Shown here piece after piece: positions 6,201-11,035 of a stretch of DNA of 11,035 bases. A program made the position numbers and the translations under genes. The stretch spans positions 1 to 11,035 of the forward strand of contig CALHUZ010000412.1 in the NCBI GenBank assembly GCA_938039305.1, read 5' to 3'. The notes under the pieces are model-generated. The model did no database searches, was not told the DNA's origin, and was given only the letters and a program-made list of their open reading frames with translations. The stretch comes from an uncultured Saprospiraceae bacterium (lineage in GTDB: Bacteria; Bacteroidota; Bacteroidia; Chitinophagales; Saprospiraceae). The stretch's first letter is position 1; each line of letters opens with the position of its first letter.

Positions 6201-9157
6201 AAGATTCATTAGATATCAGGATATCTATGTTTTACGGCGGGAAAAATTATACGTCTAAAGATTCTATTTCTCTTCCTTTTGGAATAAACCATATCGTAAT
6301 TAGTGTTGAAGACTTGTGCAGGAACCAAGGTCGTGATACAATCGTCGTATCAGTGAAAGATAACATCAGGCCTGTAGCTGTTTGTTTAGAATATACCACC
6401 TTTGCGATAGCTGGAGAACGAGCAACATTTTCGGTTGAATCACTGAATACAGGTTCATACGACAACTGTGATCTAGTTTCCGTTCAGGTTAGAAAGCTGG
6501 AGGTCACCTGTACAAAACAAGATACCATATTTGGAGACAAGGTCCAGTTCTGTTGTGAAGAGGTTGGAGATACTATAACACTGTTGTTGAAGACAATTGA
6601 TCATGTTGGCAATGTTAATTATTGTACTGGTATTGTTTCGGTTCAAGATAAGATAGCACCGACTATCTCTTGTCCTCCTGATATAGTAATAAGTTGTAAC
6701 CTCCCATTGACTGTATCAACAGATCCAGAAGACCCTTACGGTCATCTTTTTGGAAGAATCAAAAGTGAAAGTAATCGAGATACACTTCCTTTGGATGACT
6801 CGTTGGTGATTTCTTCCATTGGATTGTTGAAAGATGGAGTCTTTACTGACAACTGTGATGCCGACGTTCAAATAACGGTAACAACACAAGAGAGTCTTAA
6901 CAATTGTGGTATAGGTTATATCTATCGATCCTTTGTAGCAGTAGATGAAAGTGGTAACCCATCAAGAAGGTGCACCCAGAAAATAGAAATAAGATCAGCC
7001 GGTGCACTTGATACATCGCTTATCAATTGGCCAGAAGAAGAGGTTATAATTGAGCAGTGTTCCAATGAAGGAAGCTCTATATCAATAGAAGCATTAGGTC
7101 GTCCGACAATTGATGGGGAAGCTTGTGCTCTTTATGGTGTATCACACGAAGACACATATTTTGATTTCACGGATGATCAATCAGGAACGTGTAGTAAAAT
7201 AGTTAGAACATGGACTCTTATTGATTGGTGTGATGATGCGGCCGTTGAAAAAAGCATAACAAGGAGTCAAACGATAAAAATATCCGATGGAGAAGCTCCT
7301 CAGATTACAGAGTGTTCAGTTGACAATGAAATTTATACAAGTGGCATAGTAACCGATTGTGGTGATATACCCATTGAATTGTATAAAAGAGCTTTTGATC
7401 AATGCACATCAGAAGAAAACCTTTCTTGGAATATTGATATTGATTTCAATAATGATGGCTTGATAAATGTGCGATCAAACCCTAAATTAGATTCATCCGG
7501 AGTTTACTATAAAGATATGGTACCTGTTGGACGACATAAGGTCATATGGACTGTTCAGGATCAATGTGGAAACCAATCTGAATGCATAGAATATCTCACA
7601 GTAGACAATGCTAAAGCACCAACACCAATTGCTTATGGAATATCAACTTCTCTCTCTTCTTCAAATAGAGTAGAGGTTTGGGCTTCAGATTTAATTTTAA
7701 AAACAGAACATCCTTGTTACGATGATATTGAAATATGGATTTCGAAAGAATCAGAATCTTTTGAAGATGCTCGATCAAGTTTGATTTTCACTTGTGATGA
7801 ACAAGGTGTGAATCTCGTGAAGGCCTATGCGTCAAGAACCTTGCGAGATGGTTCTTCTGTTTATGATCATGTAGTTGTAAAGGTAGATGTAGAAGATAAC
7901 TTTAATAGTTGTTCAGAGAGTGTTGAAGAAGGAAGCGTAGCAGGAGCTGTTAAGGGATTGATTTATACAGAAGATGGTAGATTGGTACCTAAAGTGACTG
8001 TCCAGTTGAATCAGTCCTTTACTGACTTGTATATGGGTACGGATACTTCCGATAACTCTGGTAGTTATGATATAGGCCATATAGAAAATGGCAGCTCTTA
8101 CTATTTAACGCCAGATCTACAGGCGGATCCATTAGATGGCCTTAACACCTTTGATCTTGTTTTGTTACAGCGACACATTATGGGCCTCAACAAGTTTGAT
8201 ACTCCTTATAAAATAATATCAGCAGACATCAACAGAGACAAAAGAGTAACGGCTTCAGATATCTTAGATCTTAGAAGAGCAGTCTTAAGATTGTCTTCGT
8301 CTTTTGATACTCATGATTCTTGGAGGTTTATTAATTCTGATTATAAGTTTGAGGATGCTAGATATCCCCTGAATGATGATTTAGATAAAAAGATATACTT
8401 CGCTTACCAGCAAGCTTCGGTTGATCTAGTAGCGATGAAAGTCGGGGACTTTAATGGATCTGTAAAATTAGAAAAGCAAGTAGCTGAAGGAAGAAGTATA
8501 CACAAGCTTACTACGGACGACATATTCTTTAGAGCTGGAGAAGAACAAACAGTTGAATTTAAAACGCAGGCAAATATTGATCTTCACGGATATCAAATGA
8601 CTCTCTCATACGACCCTACACAAACAACAGTAGTTGATATATCGTCAAGTATAGAAGGTCTTGAATTAGCGTATAACGAAGGAGGTCTGGGAGAGATTTT
8701 CATTAGTGCCAGCAGTGCTCAGCCCAAGCTGATAGGTGCTAAGGATCCACTTTTTACTCTGACCATTAAGGCGAAGGTTGATGGTAGATTAAAAGACCAT
8801 CTTGCGATGTCAGATGGGCCTTTGTTTCCAGAAATTTATACTGGTGGACTGGATTCAAAAAACATATCACTTATATACACCTCGGTGCCAACAGGTACAT
8901 TCGAGATTCGTCAAAATGCTCCAAATCCATTTGCCTTGAGCACTGACATACTCATGGACATACCAGAGACAGGAGATGTGGAGCTCTCTGTATATGATAC
9001 TCAAGGAAAAGTGTTTCTGCAAAAGACATTGAAACTGCAAAGAGGTAAACACTCAATCAAGATTGAAAAGGATGATCTTGGTGGTCCTGGCGTCTATTAC
9101 TACATTGTTAAGTATGGTGCTTTTACGGAGACAAGTAAGATGATATTGATGAATTAA
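3251..9157 (+). CDS. Giant secreted multi-domain HYR/Ig-like protein with dockerin-like and cohesin-like parts and T9SS type A sorting domain
   Basis: A 1,968-residue exported protein. GTG at 3251 is chosen because it gives a complete signal peptide: MKR, a hydrophobic core, and likely cleavage at SYA20|Q21; the next start, Met8, would lose the basic N-region. Visible order: Cys-rich region of unknown fold (21-160); HYR-like domain (164-246); three tandem modules of about 84 residues (248-497); HYR-like domains (about 498-677); a Cys-containing module (678-765); a duplicated super-module (766-1135 and 1136-1554) with a DFNNDGLIN calcium-loop motif at 1398-1406; carboxypeptidase-regulatory-like domain (1563-1625); dockerin-like segment (1626-1680), its second loop with Asp1659, Asn1661, Asp1663 and Asp1670; cohesin-like beta domain (about 1757-1872); T9SS type A sorting domain (1882-1968). 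By family knowledge such proteins cross the outer membrane through T9SS and are anchored at the surface or released. No catalytic domain is seen, so adhesion or matrix function is an inference. The gene is followed closely by rnhB. Confidence 0.93.
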   Translation: MKRTYGLMLCMILWSLSSYAQDLTSCGTGYFMDLSVGYTTTGQGLELCGCSDVASKCELVHIILRRSKDNVTDLLDCPDITLTERWWREEKDLVDIFYATTCEELEESSTHSDRYEIKTEAYEPGDTISLLVCKTNAFDNNIIELSASPGPSCNEFSCIPKMSCPVEFKLRKNLDCSYILPDFRLGVSLEDTCFTPGIDVTDQYTLMQTPAPGTLVTEDLFVEIKVATEEGEIVATCDVSVLLAADVPPFIFPPSDIEDVREGEELPPIEDLLAVDTISDGELFFISTTKSIDSYDETPCAGYEMTYRWVATDTCGLTSEVTRSFRVLPNDGGPIFASLPADIDTIHVGESFPILVDLIAVNPDGTTDGITVSSSIDSYEEDDCYGYDVTYRWRASDVCSDETEVTTTFYVEPNGAPPVFQLLPEQIKDFYRSETLPEPENVVATSIDGDTMGIQVEISIDTLASDPCEPNQLTYTWTAVDTCGLSSSVSRTFNILPDTLTGFLISEDEDMKIEVSIECSQTAAIEIPIDLDRHDDKSVIVTVTDDEWNVLSEYEYSGPEDYNFETGESHVIYQISDLCGNEVRDTINIQAADVSAPVFICPGQQEIQLTDFSSCATAAIWEVPQAFDNCNDIMITQMGGPEFGSAVGVGTYDIMYEATDESSNTSQCSFRFIVTPVDSTSLKCLPIEVEIDALCIATLTKEAVVGSELLICAPNLEMEVIVGYDTLRGETFELGQYLGQEIKYTLCETDLGICCENQINLIDNLSPIISCIDTITLSCLVDLNQYRPDVAGECGDVTWKIKDLDYVSICNDPNLQGILKREYIAVDASGNESLPCVQVINISYANVDNLLIESRVSFPIDTTIACEDYNENSFSTTSYGQPMIDSIIISVEENACGISASYIDEPYYNSGCTKIIKRNWVITEQLCGYGSREIRHTQNIKVVDKIAPEINTKEDTIAIFTNIHDCFGTFSLSDVDYVVEDNCQDSLDIRISMFYGGKNYTSKDSISLPFGINHIVISVEDLCRNQGRDTIVVSVKDNIRPVAVCLEYTTFAIAGERATFSVESLNTGSYDNCDLVSVQVRKLEVTCTKQDTIFGDKVQFCCEEVGDTITLLLKTIDHVGNVNYCTGIVSVQDKIAPTISCPPDIVISCNLPLTVSTDPEDPYGHLFGRIKSESNRDTLPLDDSLVISSIGLLKDGVFTDNCDADVQITVTTQESLNNCGIGYIYRSFVAVDESGNPSRRCTQKIEIRSAGALDTSLINWPEEEVIIEQCSNEGSSISIEALGRPTIDGEACALYGVSHEDTYFDFTDDQSGTCSKIVRTWTLIDWCDDAAVEKSITRSQTIKISDGEAPQITECSVDNEIYTSGIVTDCGDIPIELYKRAFDQCTSEENLSWNIDIDFNNDGLINVRSNPKLDSSGVYYKDMVPVGRHKVIWTVQDQCGNQSECIEYLTVDNAKAPTPIAYGISTSLSSSNRVEVWASDLILKTEHPCYDDIEIWISKESESFEDARSSLIFTCDEQGVNLVKAYASRTLRDGSSVYDHVVVKVDVEDNFNSCSESVEEGSVAGAVKGLIYTEDGRLVPKVTVQLNQSFTDLYMGTDTSDNSGSYDIGHIENGSSYYLTPDLQADPLDGLNTFDLVLLQRHIMGLNKFDTPYKIISADINRDKRVTASDILDLRRAVLRLSSSFDTHDSWRFINSDYKFEDARYPLNDDLDKKIYFAYQQASVDLVAMKVGDFNGSVKLEKQVAEGRSIHKLTTDDIFFRAGEEQTVEFKTQANIDLHGYQMTLSYDPTQTTVVDISSSIEGLELAYNEGGLGEIFISASSAQPKLIGAKDPLFTLTIKAKVDGRLKDHLAMSDGPLFPEIYTGGLDSKNISLIYTSVPTGTFEIRQNAPNPFALSTDILMDIPETGDVELSVYDTQGKVFLQKTLKLQRGKHSIKIEKDDLGGPGVYYYIVKYGAFTETSKMILMN
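3992..4741 (+). repeat. Three tandem protein modules of about 84 residues
   Basis: Residues 248-333, 334-416 and 417-497 of the large protein align with each other. Each starts with a (P/G)P-(I/V)F-type strand, has a central SIDSY or SIDTL segment followed by a Cys, then a YRW or YTW strand, a second Cys in an A-x-D-x-C context (ATDTCG, ASDVCS, AVDTCG), and ends in a strand such as RSFRVLP. The two cysteines per module could form an internal disulfide. The copies differ clearly at the DNA level, so this is an old duplication rather than a recent expansion. Confidence 0.8.
5546..7912 (+). repeat. Diverged tandem duplication of a 370-420-residue super-module
   Basis: Residues 766-1135 and 1136-1554 of the large protein share the same series of landmarks in the same order: SPIISC / APTISC; YIAVDASGNES / FVAVDESGNPS; YGQPMID / LGRPTID; CTKIIKRNWVI / CSKIVRTWTLI; NIKVVDKIAPEI / TIKISDGEAPQI; FGINHIVISVEDLC / VGRHKVIWTVQDQC; and a closing Cys-containing strand pair. 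The second copy carries insertions, including the DFNNDGLIN loop, that the first copy lacks. The copies are strongly diverged, so the unit is visible at the protein level and not as a DNA repeat. Confidence 0.7.
8894..9154 (+). other. T9SS type A C-terminal sorting domain (coding segment)
   Basis: Residues 1882-1968 of the large protein form the C-terminal signal read by the type IX secretion machinery. Landmarks are QNAPNPF at 1888-1894, the central strand VELSVYDTQGKV, the hydrophobic-basic stretch KTLKLQRGKHSIKI, GVYYYIV, and a C-terminal strand ending SKMILMN. In known systems this domain is cleaved after export and the protein is either anchored or released. No secretion component is encoded in the window. 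Confidence 0.92.
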
Positions 9158-9170
9158 ATATCTTTATCAC

Positions 9171-9788
9171 ATGGTCTTGTCATATTCTAAAAAGTACATC
9201 GAGGCAGGTTGTGATGAAGCAGGTAGAGGCTGTTTGGCAGGACCCGTATTTGCAGCGGCTGTGATCCTACCGAAAGGCTTTAGACACCCAAAGCTTAGAG
9301 ATAGTAAACTTGTCTCAGAGAAAGATCGATACATATTAAGAGAGTACATAGAAAAGAAAGCGGTCGCTTACAGCGTAAGATCAGTTAGTGAAAAAGAGAT
9401 TGATGAGATCAATATCCTCAATGCTTCTTTTAAAGCGATGCATCTTGCTATAGAAGACTTAGAGATCAAGCCTGAACTTCTCTTGATAGATGGTAATCGA
9501 TTTAGCCCATTTTTGGGTATCCCGCATCAGTGCATCATAAAGGGTGATAATAAGTTTTCGAGTATAGCCGCAGCAAGTATACTTGCAAAGACTTATCGCG
9601 ACGACCATATGAGAAAGTTGAGTGAAATGTATCCGCACTATGGTTGGCAAAATAATAAAGGGTATGGAACACTGTCTCATAGAATAGCCCTTCATCATCA
9701 GGGGCCATCAGAGTTTCACAGAAAGTCCTTTTCAGTCAAAGCTGAGCTGCCGCATATAGCTTCAACCATCAAAGGCCCTAAGTCATGA
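9171..9788 (+). CDS. rnhB: Ribonuclease HII
   Basis: A 205-residue cytosolic enzyme that cuts the RNA strand of RNA-DNA hybrids and starts removal of single ribonucleotides embedded in DNA. It is the typical length for the family. The conserved acidic metal-binding residues are present: Asp15 and Glu16 in GCDEAGRG (13-20), Asp107 in LLIDGN and Asp126 in KGDNKFSSIAAASILAK. The GRG motif and the C-terminal GYGTLSHR...GPSEFHRKSF block, typical of RNase HII, are also seen. The ATG is 13 bp after the stop of the large secreted-protein gene, and the stop overlaps the next ATG by 4 bp (ATGA), so translation of the acyltransferase gene is probably coupled to it. No promoter is visible in the 13-bp gap; transcription must come from within or before the large gene. 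Confidence 0.96.
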   Translation: MVLSYSKKYIEAGCDEAGRGCLAGPVFAAAVILPKGFRHPKLRDSKLVSEKDRYILREYIEKKAVAYSVRSVSEKEIDEINILNASFKAMHLAIEDLEIKPELLLIDGNRFSPFLGIPHQCIIKGDNKFSSIAAASILAKTYRDDHMRKLSEMYPHYGWQNNKGYGTLSHRIALHHQGPSEFHRKSFSVKAELPHIASTIKGPKS

Positions 9789-10624
9789 AGTCGTTGATCA
9801 AAGAGATAATGGGTAAAGAACAACGGCTGATCTCTTATGCTTCACCAGAAGACCCTCTTTTAAAACGATTATTCATCAATTCGATTGAGCTCTCTACAGG
9901 AAGAAGTAAGCTGGAAAAGGCATATGAGCGATTAAAAGCCCTTAATATTGCAGATGCATCTATTTGGGAACATGTTTTTCCACTACTTGGGATAAATCTC
10001 AATTTCAATGTTGATAAGCTTAAAAATATTCCATCTGATGGTCCTCTTGTCGTTATTGCCAATCACCCGTATGGGGTAGCAGACGGAATGGCCTTGGGCT
10101 TTCTGCTCTCGCAAGTTAGGAATGATTTTCAGTTGATTGTCAATGAAGTCTTATGTCGGGAGGAGGTCTTGGGTAAGTACTTTTTACCCATTGATTTTAG
10201 GGAAACAAAAGAGGCGATTCAGACTAATATCTATACACGAAAAAGTGCTTTATCTCTACTTTCTGAAGGAGGAGCCATAGGCATATTTCCTTCTGGAGGT
10301 GTTTCCACGACGCCTAAGCTTTTGAGTAGAACGGCGGTTGATTTTGAGTGGAAAAAATTCTTGAACAAGCTGGTTCTTAGAACAAAAGCCCACGTTTTAC
10401 CTATTTACTTTCATGGTCAGAACAGCACAGCCTTTCAAGTAGCAAGTCATATCCATCCTAATATTCGTTTAGCGCTTTTATTAAAACAGCTTGATCGAAA
10501 GCGTGGAAAGTCAATTGACTTTGTGATAGGAGATGTTATTTCTCCAGACGATATGAGCCACCTTTCTCGACATGAGTTACTCCCTTTTTTAAGAGAGGCC
10601 ACACTTGATCTACAATACGCGTGA
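9785..10624 (+). CDS. PlsC-like / hemolysin-type lysophospholipid acyltransferase
   Basis: A 279-residue protein of the PlsC-like acyltransferase superfamily, closest by motif to the group often annotated as putative hemolysin or OlsA-like acyltransferase. The catalytic block is NHPYGVADG at 93-101: His94 and Asp100 are separated by five residues, as in NHPxGGxDG-type members, rather than the four of classical PlsC. The second block is GIFPSGGVST (about 166-175), in place of the FPEG motif. A further segment, LIVNEVLCREEVLGKYFLPIDF, also fits this group. Its likely role is transfer of an acyl chain to a lysolipid or a lipid amine at the inner membrane; the exact acceptor (glycerophospholipid, ornithine or glycine lipid) cannot be told from sequence. 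There is no obvious transmembrane helix. It overlaps rnhB by 4 bp, and the next gene starts 1 bp after its stop. Confidence 0.85.
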   Translation: MKSLIKEIMGKEQRLISYASPEDPLLKRLFINSIELSTGRSKLEKAYERLKALNIADASIWEHVFPLLGINLNFNVDKLKNIPSDGPLVVIANHPYGVADGMALGFLLSQVRNDFQLIVNEVLCREEVLGKYFLPIDFRETKEAIQTNIYTRKSALSLLSEGGAIGIFPSGGVSTTPKLLSRTAVDFEWKKFLNKLVLRTKAHVLPIYFHGQNSTAFQVASHIHPNIRLALLLKQLDRKRGKSIDFVIGDVISPDDMSHLSRHELLPFLREATLDLQYA

Positions 10625-10625
10625 T

Positions 10626-11035
10626 ATGACAGTATTAGAAATAGTTAAGCATCAATTCAATTTGCGCGTTTATGAAGAGAGCGTGGTTAGAATAGAGAAA
10701 GTTCTTGGGCTTTTATCCGAAGAAGAAGTCTGGTATCGCCCAAACAAGCATGCTAATTCTATTGGGCATTTAATCCTTCACTTGTGTGGTAATGTCACTC
10801 AGTGGATAGGTTCAGGAGTAGGGCTTCAACCCGACAGAAGAGAGCGAGATCTTGAATTTGATCCATCAGAACAATATGCGAAAGAGATCCTTATAGGCAA
10901 ACTTCATGCACTTAGATCTGTCACAGATGATGCCTTGTCTACAGTGACAAAAGATCAAGAGTTATCTCTGGCAAGATCTGTTCAAGGCTTTGACGAAACG
11001 GTGTTGAGCATCTTTATTCATGTCATAGAGCACTT
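10626..11035 (+). CDS. DinB-superfamily (DUF1572-like) protein, 3' end outside window
   Basis: An ATG one base after the acyltransferase stop opens a frame of 136 complete codons that runs off the right edge. The N-terminus MTVLEIVKHQFNLRVYEES and the segment NSIGHLILHLCGNVTQWI (44-61) are typical of DUF1572/DinB-like four-helix bundle proteins. His48 or His52 is a likely first metal ligand, and FIHVIEH at the edge supplies His132 and His136, the usual last pair in the family. Such proteins are small cytosolic metal-binding helical bundles, some acting as thiol-dependent transferases; this one's substrate is unknown. The tight spacing indicates it belongs to the rnhB operon. The expected remainder is short, since the family is usually about 150-180 residues. 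Confidence 0.82.
   Translation, partial: MTVLEIVKHQFNLRVYEESVVRIEKVLGLLSEEEVWYRPNKHANSIGHLILHLCGNVTQWIGSGVGLQPDRRERDLEFDPSEQYAKEILIGKLHALRSVTDDALSTVTKDQELSLARSVQGFDETVLSIFIHVIEH

Noticed and set aside
3251..9157. Reading the large protein as an RTX toxin, CDI toxin or polymorphic-toxin protein
   Set aside because: There are no RTX nonapeptide arrays, no filamentous haemagglutinin repeats, no toxin-like C-terminal domain and no immunity-like small gene downstream. The C-terminus is a clear T9SS sorting domain.

Overview
The window reads as chromosomal DNA of a member of the Bacteroidota, most likely the Saprospiria or a close relative. The evidence is a roughly 2,000-residue secreted protein built from Ig/HYR-like modules that ends in a type A sorting domain of the type IX secretion system (T9SS), a Bacteroidota-style long Lgt, AT-rich composition (about 40% GC by eye), and start sites without clear Shine-Dalgarno sequences. 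No RNA gene, insertion sequence, CRISPR array, phage gene or integration site was seen.

Left part (1-3000): the 3' end of an unidentified plus-strand gene (2-286) converges on a minus-strand cluster, read from right to left as TM2-TPR-SHOCT protein (2999-2238), ComF-family phosphoribosyltransferase (2234-1545) and Lgt prolipoprotein diacylglyceryl transferase (1482-310). The first two genes are 3 bp apart and lgt follows closely, so they probably share a transcript.

Middle (3000-3250): a divergent intergenic region holding a 6-bp-arm palindrome, an 8-bp direct repeat and weak Bacteroidota-type -7 promoter candidates.

Right part (3251-11035): a GTG-initiated gene of 1,968 codons for a secreted multi-domain protein. 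In order it has a signal peptide, a Cys-rich N-terminal region, an HYR-like domain, three tandem modules of about 84 residues, further HYR-like domains, a duplicated super-module of about 370-420 residues, a carboxypeptidase-regulatory-like domain, a dockerin-like segment, a cohesin-like domain and the T9SS sorting domain. Only 13 bp later come rnhB (RNase HII), a lysophospholipid-type acyltransferase overlapping it by 4 bp, and, 1 bp further on, a DinB/DUF1572-type gene cut by the window edge. These three housekeeping genes look co-transcribed and may be partly driven by read-through from the large gene.

The functional themes are cell-envelope biogenesis (Lgt, acyltransferase, TM2 protein), nucleic-acid processing (RNase HII, ComF) and one large surface or secreted adhesin-like protein. 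No convincing new multi-gene system is visible. The parts most worth following up are the large protein, especially its duplicated super-module, its co-occurring cohesin-like and dockerin-like parts and its unassigned N-terminus, and the three-domain TM2 protein.
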